From Ficedula albicollis (Eukaryota > Chordata > Aves > Passeriformes > Muscicapidae): a stretch of 64,000 nt of DNA. Of the stretch, positions 1 to 14,607 are shown one piece after another. The position numbers and the translations under genes were made by a program. The stretch covers positions 3,682,727 through 3,746,726 of the forward strand of contig NC_021692.1 of NCBI RefSeq assembly GCF_000247815.1, in the 5' to 3' direction. Position 1 is the stretch's first letter. Each line of letters begins with the position of its first letter. The notes below the pieces were generated by a model. That model was not told the origin of the DNA. It was given only the letters and a program-made list of their open reading frames with translations, and did no database searches.

Positions 1-1172
1 ACAGCACCAGAGATCTCCCAGGCACTGTCGGGCTGTGTCCCATGGCTGACAAGTCACCCCCATGGTCAGGGCAGGCCATGAAAAGCCAGCACAAGCTGAT
101 CTTCTTCCTGATGCCTCTGCACTCACACATGGCTCTTCACAAAACGTGCTCAAAGGACCTGGAGGCTTCTGATGCCAGGGAAATCCTGCTTCCCTTACCC
201 CCAGTGCCACGTGGGCACAGGCAGGGCAGAGCCGAGCTCTGCAGCCTTGCTGCTGCTCTGCAGGGCTGGAACCACGTTTGTTGGTTTACTTCTGCAATGA
301 AAAAAGAACACAGTGAGAGGGCACTGGCAAAGCAGTTAACGAGATTTATAGAAAGTAGAGCCCAATGAAACAAAATCTCTTAAGGATCTCTGGAGCAGTT
401 TTCGATTTTGATAAGAGTGTATCGAGCTGCTTTAAGGCTCAGAGAAGGCAGCTGGTTTTTAAAGATAACTTCATGAGATGAGACTCAATTTTAACCTGAT
501 CTACACTGCTGCTGTATTTCTCCCGCTGTAAGAAAGAAGAGAGGAAAGCTCTGCCCTGCTCATCCCTCAGCACTCAGACACAGCCCTGAGCAGACAAGGG
601 ATCGTGTGGGAAGACGCAGCAGGCGAGGCCTGCCGGGGATTCCCAGGGCATGTGACAGATGAGACTCCAGCCCGAACCTCTGGGGGTTTTGCCACTCAGC
701 CTGAATTTGGGGATTTCCTTCTTCCCTTTGCAGATGAGAGGGACAAAGTCACAAGCCTGAGTGCAGGCTGCAATTCTTGATCAGCTCTGGATTTCCTCTA
801 CTTTACGAGCCTGTGGCATTTAAAAGCTGCCTAATCTCTATTTTGATTTCTTGTCTGTGGTCTGAGGGAAGGAGGGGGAAGGACAGGAAGAGTAATTGCA
901 AAGCAGAAAGCCTTTTGTCTCAAGTATTGATGAGATCTGGGATGCTTTCCTCCCTCCCACCCTTCTATCCACTGCCAAGGATCTCACAAATTGCCACAAC
1001 AGCCTAAGAGCTACTTTTGCCCAAATTGTTCATGCTACAGCCAGGAAGAAGATCCTAAATTCTATTTTCCTACTTAATGTGAACAATCATCCACTGCAGC
1101 AGATGGGCCTGGGAACCTGTCTGGTGATTGGGGTGACCCAGGGCTCCTGACAGTGCTCAGGAGCAATCCCAG

Positions 1173-1328
1173 CCACTGGATAAACCAGTTTCCCTCAGTA
1201 AGGCATGGAGACAGAAGAACAGAGGAAATGGGATTTCCAGAGGAGATTTTCCACTGGATAAACCAGTTTCCCTCAGTAAGGCACGGAGACAGAGGAACAG
1301 AGGAAATGGGATTTCCAGGGGAGATTTT
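1173..1328. repeat. Tandem duplication, 2 x 78 bp
   Basis: Copies at 1,173-1,250 and 1,251-1,328 both begin CCACTGGATAAACC and end GAGATTTT. They differ at three positions, all transitions (about 96% identity). The 78-bp unit is divisible by three, so an open frame on each strand carries the repeat, but no protein family is recognisable. Confidence 0.95.
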
Positions 1329-4300
1329 CAGAGATCTCATTCTGGTCTAAGTCCTGCTCTGAGTGAATTTTGTTTCTTTTGGATTAAGTCACTCACCTAG
1401 GTCATAGGAATCTAAACCTTCTTCTTGTTAACAGGAACCAGATGGAAAGAGGGAATTAAATAGAAAGCAAGTTAAAATTAGGATATTTTGGTCAAATGAT
1501 GCTTCATATCTTCCTCTCCATTAGTGCTCAAATTTAGGTCCCTCTGGCCTGAAGGACAGAGATTTCCCCTAATCACATTACTTCAATATTAAAAATGCTG
1601 TTCAGTTTAACCAGTTCCCTCTAAATTGTCACATCGAGATGTGGTAAATGTCAGACATATCAGTTAATGAAAACTACATTTTACTGCCTCAGGAGCTGGG
1701 GGTGCAAAAGAGAATTGCAAATACTGCAAATCCAAAAGAGCCTCTTTTTTCAAGATAACAGAGCAAGATCAGCCAGAACCATTCCTTGAGAAGGTCCATG
1801 GCTCTAAGAGTTACTTTTTATTATATCATCTGCATTTATTCCAGTTCCAATCCAAGGAGGATATTTAAAGGACAAATATGGATGTTTAATGCAGCTGCCA
1901 TAAAGCAGAGGTACCACACACCAGACCTTTCCTGTACCTCACTACTGCATGAGCAGAAGCTGCCCCCAGTGCCTGGGTGATAAGCCCTGTCCATCCCTGC
2001 CACCTACCACACTGAGAAATGGCTCCTGCAAACAGCCTGGATGATGCTATTTTTCACCTGCATGGTATTTTCTCTGGCTATGAAGTTATCATGGAGCCAA
2101 GGGAAAACAGGAGGGGACTATTTTCCATCTTCTTCTGCATCTATGCATGATAATAATGAGAAATTAACTTCGGCTTTCCCACAGGAGCAACCTACTGATG
2201 CAGAAACTGGCAGGGAAAAGCCGAAGTCCTGGAGGAAGCCATGAAAAGAGACAGCCTTTCAAGAAAATACTGCACTGAATCCTTATTCTCGTTCCCTTAG
2301 GAATGCAAAGAAGACCAAGTTCTTGAACCTGTCTTCATCCAGGCCAGTTTAGGAATGGGGAGAAGTGCCAAGAGTGAGTGTGGCAAGGTGCCTCCCACAC
2401 AGCTAATGCCCTGCCATGCAGCAGAGCAGGCAGAGCTCTGGGGCTAGCAAACACTGCAGGTGATGAACTCCAAGTAACCACCTATTTCCTTCTTCTCTGC
2501 ACTGTGTGCAGCCCTTGCACTGCAGCAGTGATGGACAAGGACTGTCAGTCAGGAGTGCTTCCTGCCTGACATCATGCTCTCAGAAACACCTCATCTCTTA
2601 TTTCTTGCTTCTGCCCAAGAAAAGTATCTGATGACTGAAGTTATTTCTCCCCTGAGGAATGCTGCTCTTCAAGTCTTCATTTACCTTGACATTTGCCTCC
2701 ACTGCACCTGTGGCTTATCAGAAGATTAAAGCCCAAATAGAAAACTGAAAGAGGAATCTCAAACAGTTTCAGCCCTTGCCATCTCACCTGTCCTTGGCCA
2801 TGCAGATACCTGGACACTCACTGTTGGTTTAGGTCACCCAGACTCATTAAGGATGGAGGCACCCAAGGCCAAGGCAGAGCCATAACCCCTGACTCAAAGG
2901 CATCACCCCACCACCCCAGGGATGCACCTGGAGGATGCTGTAACAGGTAGATCTCTTCCACGCTGACAGCTTTAAAATTATATTTACATGGGCAAATGTT
3001 TTCAAGACTGTGGGGAACTTCGTCCATCACAGCTGTAACACGGGCAGATCACACAAAAATTTGTTTGACAAACATTTTTTCCCCCCTCCTAAATAAATGC
3101 TTGGCTTTGACTCTCAGGCAATGATTCACACTTGCTCTGAAAGAAAAGAAATCCCAGCATGTGCCCAGCCTGCATCAGTAGGACCAACAATCAAAGAAAA
3201 GCCCCTCAAGAACTTAATGTAGATGTTCAGACTTCACCATAGCTGCTGGAAAGCCATTGCATCTCACGGGGAGAGGTTGCTGCTTTACAACTTCTGCTCT
3301 CTTCACTGCAAATTGGGATTATTGGCACAGCAAATGAAGGAATCACAGATTATGTGTTTGAAATCTGTCTGATCTTTGAACTCTGCAGGGATGAAATAAA
3401 GACTTCAGATAAGTCTTCATATCCATGTAGTAGGAGGTATAAATCACAAGGAAATGTAAATATGCTGCAAGTTTTTTGTATCTAGAATTAAATGCCATTT
3501 GCATTTAAGATGTAAGTGAACTTCCTTCATATCTACAATATTTAAGAAGTCTAAAGTCACAGACTTAGCAATTTTATCTAGAGCTGCGGTTAATGCAATG
3601 GCTAATCCCATCAAGGGGGCGTTAATTGGTGTCTAGATGCTCCTTCTCATAGCAGCAGTAGGCCATAAAACTTAATCCTTACCTCCTTCCAGCATGTAGC
3701 CTCCATGTTCATCAATAAAAGTAATGTGATTCATTAGGTATGGAAGTAATTACCTGCAGCTCCAACAAACAGGACTGAATGAGCCATGCCAGTGCCAACT
3801 TGGCTTTTGTGCCATTATACAGAACTGCCAGGGGCTGCCAAGGAAAGCCCTTCTGCAAGATCAGGATAAATGCTGATGGCTGCAACACAAGCTGCAGACC
3901 ACTACATAGCTGCTGGGCATCTCCTTGGCGTGGGCTGCGACACCCATCGACAAGTCCTTCCCCAAAGCAGCTCCTTGGGGTGATGTAAGGAGTGATCAGG
4001 ATGCTGGTGCCACAAAAACACATGGTGAAGATACTCTGTTTGCATGGTGCGTTGGTACAGGAGTTAATCCCTGGAACATCTGGGGCTGTGCTGACAGAGG
4101 CAGGACCCGACTGTCCTCCTGCAGTGATGTCCCTGCAGGACAATGCAGGCAGGTGCCAAGCACAGCAGCTTCAGCTGTGAGTGATGGGGAAGCAGAGCCT
4201 TGCCCGTGGCCCCATGGGTGGCCCTGCCAGGCTGCAGAGGCCGAGAGCAACAGGGCAGCTCCAGACACCTCAGTACAACAACTCTGACCATCACCACTCC

Positions 4301-4612
4301 TTCTGTGCCAAGAGCTGTACTCACCAATGTGTCAGAAATGAGTGTCTTTGCTCTGTGTCCTTGCACTTGAAACAGCTACAAAATAGGTAACAGTGCTACC
4401 AGCACTAATAAGAGTGATACAACTAACAACAGGATCTGACTTCTCAGTAGCCATTTACTCTGCTGACATTTATGTTTAAGTGTATTGCAGCTGGCCTTGA
4501 AGTGTAAACCCACAGAAGATTCACACAGCACCTCTGCCTATCACAGCTACTCAGCCTGATAAATTCCACCAATATAATTTTCTTTTTAGAGCCAATTAAA
4601 AAAAAAAAAAAA

Positions 4613-5351
<739 letters not shown>

Positions 5352-7439
5352 ATAAAAAAAAAAAAAAAAAAAAAAGACCAAAAAAACCCCACCAAAAAAC
5401 AGGTTAAAAACGAAGTAGATATGTCATTTGTAAGCACAACCAGTGGGTTGTGGGTGAGCTCTGCTCTCCCAGTGAACAGTGGGTCAGAACTCAGTTCAGC
5501 ACCTTTCTGCACCTCCCTAGGCAAGAAGATCCTTCCAGAAACAGCACTCTCCCTAAACTGCATATTTAGTTCAAGCAGTTAACAACAGTTTTCCACACAT
5601 TTTACTCAGCAACATGATAATTCACGTGTTGATGGCTCTGAACTCTGTAAAAGACTTTGAAAAAGAAATTAGAAACAATCTTTATGAACTCCTCAGCACA
5701 CCGAGCAATTGAAGCCTCCTCATAAAGATGTAGGGCCAAAGACAGAATATTAAAATTGTCATTAAGTGGAATGCACATGAAATGCTAAAAAGTCTTTCTG
5801 CAAATTATTTCTTGATATAATGTCATGCTGTAGAACTAAATCTTAGTACAAGGTATGAAAAAAGCCAGTTAAATCAACTTTGTTCATTTAAATATAATTT
5901 TTAAAGAACTGGCATTCATCTCTTTATTGCTCAAAGATTTTTATCAATTTCTTTAGCCCTCATTTATTTCTCTTCCCTACTCCCATGGGGATACCATTTG
6001 ATTTATTGGGAATTAATTCTTACAACTGATGAATGCTTTAAACTATTTTCAGATTAATCACCACCATCTCCACTGGTGCACCCAGGAAAGCCCCATTCCC
6101 TCTCTGTGCTCACACAGACCACAGGGCTCCAGCCCCCGGGTGCCAGCAGCCATTCTGCCTTATCAATTACTCTCTCCATGGACATAGATTATTATGGTGA
6201 GGACCAAAGGCTCCAATTAACTTTTAAAATACTTATTTGGATGTCACCTCCTCCTGAGGGTGGTACTTCAGCTCTGAATCTGGTCACTTCTCAGCGCAGC
6301 AGCAACACACATGTGTGCAAACACTGCTATATTCTTATGGGGAAGGAAGAAAATGGAAGGAAAACTCTATTTATTTAGTTAACTTACTTCCTGTCCAATT
6401 TCCCACCTTGTAACAACCACCAGCTCCAAGCTAACAAGGTTTTGTCCACAACTGTGTCGAAGTAGGGCTGTGCCTTGGTTTTGTCCAAAACACCACATAT
6501 CAGGGAAATTTGCCAGGATGCATGTGAACCATGTCCTTGGCCTCTAGCAGGTGTCACCTCTCCAGCACAGAAGTTGGTGGGAGCCACACAGGCTTTGCTG
6601 GTAATTGGGAAAAATCTCCCTGGGGATGACAGAGAGCAGAGGTCTGAGGAAGACCTGCTAGCAGCATGCAGCTTGACCCATGACTTGAGACACTATAAAA
6701 ATCCATAAATATTTGAAAATTGAATAATAATAAATTAATTATAAATTTTAATTGACGACCACTTCAAATTGTAAACGCAGTTCAACAGCTGATGAACTTC
6801 TAAAACTGAAGGCAGTGAAACAGCTAAGACTGGAGGAACTGGTGATGCTGGTATGGGAGGGAGCAACTCCCCAGGTGTGGTCCATTAACACATCTGTTCC
6901 CCATCAGCACAGCCAGGTCCAGCAGAAGATGGGCAGAGCACTATGGAATGAGCTGGAGAGGGGACACAGTGCTGCTCAACAGTCACCACCAGCTTGCTCT
7001 GTCCAGGGAAAAACATCATTTGCAACATTGCAACTGAATTAAAAATGTTGATTTGCCTTGTTCGTCGATTGCTGGGACTCCATTAATTCCTGATTAATAG
7101 TAACTATGTACATAAATCTGGAATAACCTGGAAACCAGAGATGCTCAAACTGTCCCAGAAGCTGGGCTGATTGGGCTGCCTATCCTAAGCCCACAGCCAG
7201 GATCATCATCTCTTTGTAGGGCTGAAGCTTAGGACTGAGCCAGCAGCTGTTGAGGTCAGTTTTAAAAAGGGGCAATGCCAGCCCTGTCCAGGCAAAGTGA
7301 GCTTCCAGGGCAGGAGGGCAGAGCTCACCGTGCATCCTCCAAATGGGTTCACAAGTGGTGGCACTGACCAAGCCTGAGCTCTCTTTAACAGTCACAGACA
7401 AGGCACGTGCCAGAATGCCCTGCAGCAGCCTGTTCTCAG

Positions 7440-7740
7440 CCCTTCCTCTCTTTCAAATGAACCTCACAAATATAATCTGTTTATTTATATCAATTTAGTC
7501 CCATCAATTAATGATGACAAGGCAATTAACTAGAATGCCAGACAGTAAAAAATAACCACATAATGCCTTCTTTAGAGGAAATCTATTATGTAATTCCAAT
7601 CGGTCTTCATTAACACAAAGTATTCCAGTAAAAGGTAGTAATCTAGTTATAGTCTGTGAAATATGAAGATCCGCAAGGTAATTTTTCAGAATTAAGGGTA
7701 TTTTTAGTCAATAAGAAGAAAACCTGTCTGCATTTTTTTC
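7440..7740. other. AT-rich block, candidate conserved non-coding DNA
   Basis: Non-repetitive AT-rich sequence with closely spaced TAAT/ATTA cores (CATCAATTAATGATG, GGCAATTAACTAG, GTCTTCATTAAC) in an intron. Evidence for function is weak. Confidence 0.2.
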
Positions 7741-10700
7741 TGCGAGAAACTTTTTTTCAAAAAACTACACAACTCCTTAACATAAGGTACCAGTAGAGAG
7801 CAGGCTGTGCAGAATCACCAGAGGCACTAAAGGGGCACGTTCATCACCTCCCCTCCACAGCATTTGGGGCCTGGATCGAGCTGAGAGCATGGCTGCACCA
7901 TTTATTCCATCCCTCATCCAACACTCACTGCACAGGTGCTGGCACCAGAGAAAAGAGTCTCAAACCACCAACTGCAGAGGTTTTCAAACACCCTGACAAG
8001 CAGGTATTGCGCTGATTAGTGTTCAAATCAGTGTTCACAGATCTATTTAGATGATAATGCAATACCCCACTCATCCTAGCCATGAGCTCTCCTTCACACA
8101 CTGCCACAACTGCCATTAGCAACAGGAGAATGGCACAGCATTACCTGACCTGGCTCGTTCCTACCTGACAGACTGAGCAAGTAACTTGTACACAGAACAA
8201 AGACAACATATTTGCTTCTGTATTTCATATGAAGCACTTCAGAATTACCAGTGCTTTAATAGTACCAATTTATCAATGGTATATATTAAAGATTCAATTT
8301 TTAGGGAAAATTAGATTAAAAACATGAGTCCACAAAACAATCAGCTTCACATGGAAATACACATTTTCTAATTTTAAGCCTTATTCCCCTTCAAACTTAT
8401 TAATAAATTCATAGTTGATAAGAGAAAATTAACCCCAAATATAGAAAATCCTGCAAACAAAGAACATAGATAAATATAAAAGTAGTCAACCACTTCTCCA
8501 AAACATGCCCAAGCTGTTAAGTACTCTCGACTTAAAATTTGAAGCAGCTTAAAAATCCCAAATTCCTACAGGAATGTGTTTACGATACAAACTCAATTAT
8601 TGTCTTATTCTGATGCTTATCTTTTCTTACACCCTCTCAGCTCATCCTACTTTGGAATCTAATTACATTCCAGTATTTTCAGTTCAGATGAAATTACACA
8701 TTTTCAGATTAATTTAGCCTAAACCAACTTTTGATAACAGTCTTTTTCTATCGTGCCCTAATTTGTGACCCTACAAGTCAGTATGAATTGCTCTTTTAAA
8801 CCTTGCATCACCCCACCACAAAGCCACACTCTCTGTCCCCAAACCCAGCACAGCACCCAGCATCGCTGGGTCAATGTCTGCCCAATTTCCTTTGATCAAA
8901 ACCCTCCTTTTCCTCTTACCTCTGTTATTTTCTGAGCTTGGTTGACAGAGAACAGTCAAGGGGTGACTGTTCCCTCCACACTGGTGCAGAGAAGGCATGA
9001 CCTTTTCTCTTCAGTTAAAACCCAAGGACGATGCTCTCACAAGGACATTTCAGCTCAGCCACCACAGGAGAAGCACAAGACGGAAACACTGGCCCAAAGC
9101 AGGCCTGGCGCTCAGCTTTCCCCAAACCAAATCCCAGGACATGAAGCATTCCCTGATGGACACCTGATGCTTCCCACAGAACGCCCTGCCAGCATCGTGC
9201 CAGGAATCCCGGCCTCCCCCCGGCTGCCTGAATCCAAGCACAGCCTCCACAGCTTTCCTCTCACCTCCTTCCCACCAGTTGTGATCTGATGCAACTGTCA
9301 AATCCTCAGCATGTTTGAAACCTACTTGTTCAGGCGCCAAGTGGAGACTCATCTAATCCCTGCAACGAGTCAGATGCTGCAATTGTGTTAATGCCATGCA
9401 AGACTTCCACTTTCCAGAACTTCACCAAATTTTTCATATTGTCAAGAAGCTACGATTAAATGTTAGCTCCCTTATGAACTACATAATCTTAAGAAAAAAA
9501 TCCAAACCCTACTCATTTGATCCTTTTCATATGCTACCTAGAGTGCCCTCATGTCCTTCCTAAGGGCAGAACCTCCTCTCTCACCACTGCCTACTCTGGC
9601 ACATCAACACTACAACAGTGGGACTGCGCCCACACATCACCTGCTTTGGCTGGTTTCCCACCTACACATGCCTCTGGCTGTGACCAAATACTATCTCACC
9701 CAATACTAGGGATTCTCATAAAGGCAGGTGGGCAGACTGAAGGAAGCCATAACAGATACAACAGTCCCTCCAGATCTGGGATCTGTGCAGGATTAGAAGT
9801 GACTTTTTTATAAATTTCAGTAGTTGAGGAGATGAGAACAGGGATTGAAAAGGAAAAGAAACCAGACAAGAGCAGCAGTTAAGAAAAGCCTGGGAGTAAA
9901 ACCAGTGGGAGAAGAGGAGGCAGAGCAAGCACACAAAACTGCGATTATAAAATCCCCCAAATCTTTCATATCCTAAATTTAAAGCAGAGCACAAAATGCT
10001 GCCCTGCTGTTGGCTAGCACTGTTCTCAAAGGTCATAGTTTATCAAAGGAAGTTTGTAGCACAATTTAGCACTGGTTGGGTCTTCTAAAGCTGTCTGGGA
10101 TTACAAATGCCATTGAGACAGGCCTCCATGCCACGTCACTGCCAGTGATGCCTGAGGCATCTTGCCTGCATACTGCAAAGTAGAAGTAAGAAGCTGAACA
10201 GTGGAAGAGCCATGTTTCACCTTGGCATTGGGAGCTGGGACTGTGCATTATTCAGTGAACCCAACGTCACCTTATGCATGGAGTATTTTCTTGGCAACTG
10301 GTCCAACAGTGTCACCCTTTCTTAGCTGTTGGCAAATCCTTAGAAAGCAAAGATTTGTACCAGAGCTTTAATTTAATCACTGTAAATAAACCCAGCAACT
10401 TGGCCGAATGGTTTCATGAGTTACCGGCCCAGTTGAGAGCCAGGACCTGTAATCCTCCTGCAGTGCTGCTCCATGTGACACCCCAGGTAACACACTGCTA
10501 CAGCATCCACTGCTTCCAAGGGCAGACAAAGCCTTCAAAACAACTTGGGGTTACTGCCAGAGACACAGCCCCAACCTGCACCAGCCCTCTTCGGCTCCTG
10601 ACTGTAAAGTGGTTCCAGGAGCAGCTCCACTGGCGCCCTTCAGTGCTGGTGCTCCCAAAGCCCTTGCAACTGTGTGCAGGTCACAATTCCAGCCCCTGCC

Positions 10701-13700
10701 GTGCTGCCATGCTGCTGTGAATGAGCTCTGTGAGGCTGCAGAGAGAACTGATGGCACCCCAGAGAAACAGGTCAAACAGAGGCTCTTAGACATGCTGTGA
10801 AAAGAGGTTTTCGAAGGTCTCTCTTAAGGAAATATGGAAAGTTTCTGGCAATCATCACTTTGCTTCCTTTGCTTATAACCATGTAAATCAACTCCTAATA
10901 TCCTGTTTACTCACTGCAGCAGCATAAGAGCAGGGGGAAACACGGGAGCCCTTTAGCCAGAGAGAATTAAATAAAATAGTGGGAACATCCCACAAATACC
11001 AAAGTCAATTAATTCATTTGTTGCAGGGCAAGAGTCCTGCATAATTTGTCCTCTGAGTAGTTTATTTTAGCTAATTGCTTATCCAGCAAGAAGATCTCCC
11101 CTGCATGACCCATTTGCTGTGCAAGAGGCTCGACTGATGAGAAATAAATGGTCACCTTCCAGAGGGCATGGAGTGACAGCAGGGACACTCCATATGCTGC
11201 TCTGGTCCTCAGACCCACATCCAAGGAGAGAAATACACCCATACCCTGAGACCTCATAAGCAGGGTGAGCACTGGTGTCCAGGTTCTCCTGAGGAAACGG
11301 GGAGACCACAGTTCCCCTTTCCAGGACAAGCAGGAGAAGGGAAGGCTGCAGATAAGGCAGCTGCATCATTGCAATTCACAGCAATGTGTTCACCCATCAC
11401 TCGCCTTTTACAACAGCACTTCAAGCAACACAACAATTCCAGTTTTGAGGGTGGAGCTCTTTGTCAGCCACATCACCCTCTCAGCTTCTCTACCAGAGGC
11501 AGATGGAGCAGAGGCAGAACAAAATGGCTTAATTTGAGGCTTAGCCTCACTGCTACATCCCCTGTCTGTAAATATTCCTGGGGAACAGGTGGAACAGAGC
11601 TGTCAGACCCACAGACACCTTCAACTGGCCAAAAGATGGAATCAGGACAGATGTTATTGGTCTCATCAAAATTTTGTAAATTGAACAGTGAAATGGAACA
11701 GCCTTATTTATCTTAATTTAGTTCATCCTTGACATTTACAAAATAAATACAGGAATAATACTGTGGGCACAATTCACTCTCACTGATGGCAGCAGGAATC
11801 ACACGTGCTCTGACAAAGGACAGGGAGTGACATGGCTACTGTCTGCTGGTAGCAGAGCAAAAGGTGCCACAGGATCTCCAAGGATCCACCAGTACCCCTC
11901 AGCTCAACACCTCTCTGCAGCACCAAGTACATCCTCGCTGGACAGAGACAGGCAATGCTGAAAGGAGAAAGGGGAGGACTGCAAGGTGAAGCTTTGAGAT
12001 TTGCTGGGCAGCAGGTTTCGAGTCACCACCAAAGAGGCAACAGGATTTCTGTCAGGAAAGCTTCAAGCTTTCACATTCCACTGGGAGGCTTCTGATGGGC
12101 CTTTACTGATGCTTCATCTCCCTCAGAATCAATAGAAAAGAATAATCCCACAGCTAGGCATAAATCATGTTTCACAACCCATCACGTGGGATGCCTCGGG
12201 ACGAGGCCGCTTCTTTATTTCCAGAAACAGCACCATTAATGGTTTCTGCCTGCCAAGCAACAAGATTCCCACTTCACAGCCCTGGAAATCTCCCTCCCGC
12301 ACTGAGCCCAGCCACTGTCTCCACTTACTGTGGAGCAAATGTGGGCAAAGCTCATCTCAGCTGTTGGGTGTTGGTGCTGGGGTCGAGCCAGAGCGGCAGA
12401 GGAGCTGCAGAGGGACAGATCCCACCTGCCCTGACACCAGTCCTGACAGGTGCCCATCCGCCTGGGGCCACAAAGCCACTCCTCACACCAGTCCCAACAC
12501 ACCCACCTTTGCAGGACTGCAAAGCAGCTCCTAAAACCCCTTTAATCACCTGTCATCCTGGTGGTGCTGCTTCAGGAGCAGCAGCCTCAGGCCGGAGACT
12601 GCACTGCCTGTTTATGGGAAACAAAGCAGCCGCAGCACGAATCAGAAACTCAACACTCCCACAAACAGCAGCTCTGGAAAACCCCAGCAGCACCTTCCCT
12701 CACGTCACTTTACATCCTGTCAGTAACTCACAGGAAACAAAACGGCCTGGCAGAGTTATCCAAGGGTGTGAGACTTTAGGTACATCTGTAATTAAAACAC
12801 AGACACCAAAGCTGCAAAGCAGCACCATAAAGCAGATCATTTTACAGCTGGCTGGGCTCCCTCTGATGTACTTGAGAACCATTTTTAAGTGACATAAAGT
12901 TTAACATACCGGTACATCTGCCTACCCACCAGATTCTACATGGAATTTAAAATTTAATTATATTAAAGTATTGTTACAGTGCACGTAGCAAGAACGCCAA
13001 CCAAGTGTAACTTGAGGAGAATCTTTGCCAGATTGTTGTAAATCTGTGTTTTCAGGACTAGGAAGAAAAAAAAGAAAAATTCAGACCTGAACACCTGTAT
13101 CAGTGCTCTCAGCTTCATTATTGCTCACCCACCAACTGCTCCACATTTGGGCTGAGCAGAATCACACACTTGTCCAGTGTTTCACTACAGTATCAATGCA
13201 CACCTACAGCACCTGTGCCTGCCAAGCAATTACTCCTCATACCACAGCAAAAGCAAAGCCTGCTCACTGCCTACACACACTTATTCAGCACCAAAAGTAA
13301 AACCTCAACGTCTGCAGGCATCTCCTCATCTTCCAACAACCACAACACAAACCAATCTGTCCTCTCCAGGCTGAGCAGTAGGTCCTCTGGGATGCTTCCA
13401 GCTGCTCTGCATACACAGGCACAAACATCCTCCCCCCAGTTCCATGTTACCAGCACATGCTGGCTAACATTCCAATGGGCAACTTAAAATAACACTGTGC
13501 TTGTCATAGAAAACACAGTCCCCATCAGGAAATCAAAGCATCAACCCCCTGGACACAGGGTACCCTCTGCCCCAGCTCAGGGGGCCCAATCCCTGCAAGC
13601 CCATGATGATCATGGTGCCTTGCTTCAGCCTTGCACTCCAACCTCAGGGCCAGGTTCCCAGGAAGCAAAAATCCTTGTCAATAAATAAAGAAACCAAGTA

Positions 13701-14445
13701 AATAGTTTATTTTTCATCAGTTGTTATTTGCAGCCATTAAGATGCAACAAGCAGTTGCTGGATGGTGTTTTTGACACAGAGAATATATTGGAAGAAACAG
13801 GAGAATATCATTAAGGGTCAATTAGGAGCAACTTAAAGGTTACTTTTGCATATCTCACCTCCCGGACAAAAGAAGGTTCTTCAGTGCCATATGAGAATAT
13901 AAATTAAGTTGTAAAAGTCTTTAAAATGTGACAAATATTTTCATTTTGTCGCTGAAGAACAAATAGCAGGTCTCCTGCCTCTCTCTAGCCTGCACATATG
14001 ACTCAGGAAAGGGCAGGTCCAAGGTGGTTCCACAAGAGCCACCAAACCCTGTCCTTCAGGGCCCACTTCAATAGGAAGCACAGAATGCTGGACAATGTGG
14101 AATTGTCTGCCAGGTCAGGGTGTGACCATCAGAAGCCCCAGCCCAACACCTCTTCCAGCACACTCTTTCCTTCCCTCTGTTCTACCTGGGACAAGGGCAG
14201 CTCCTCACTGATCTGCCTCACAGCCTGGGAATCCCCCAGCACAGGGGGCTCACACACACCAGCAGACTCCTCAACCCTAAGCATCCTCCCATGTGAGATC
14301 AAGAACAGTCAGGGCCTGCCAAATACAAAATGTCAATGTTGTCCAAAGCCACACTGTGTTCCTAGGCCATACCCATTGACAGAGAAACCTACCAAGCCTT
14401 GCTGCAGGCAGATGGGTTTGGTGAATGATTTCACTGCTTTGTTAT

Positions 14446-14607
14446 CAGATAATTGCTTTTTCTCACGATTCCATGCTTTCCAGAGTTCTCCTCTCCTCCT
14501 AGGGGCAATGCTGCAGGACTCTTACGCAGATAATTGCTTTTTCTCACGATTCCATGCTCTCCAGAGTTCTCCTCTCCTCCAAGGGGCAATGCTGCAGGAC
14601 TCTTACA
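14446..14607. repeat. Tandem duplication, 2 x 81 bp
   Basis: Copies at 14,446-14,526 and 14,527-14,607 start CAGATAATTGCTTTTTC and end GGACTCTTAC. They differ at about three positions. Because 81 is a multiple of three, frames on both strands carry a repeated peptide, which is a by-product of the duplication. Confidence 0.95.

Noticed and set aside
12167..12892. 241-aa plus-strand open frame
   Set aside because: No recognisable domain, composition typical of intronic DNA, several overlapping frames on both strands, and antisense to CAMTA1.
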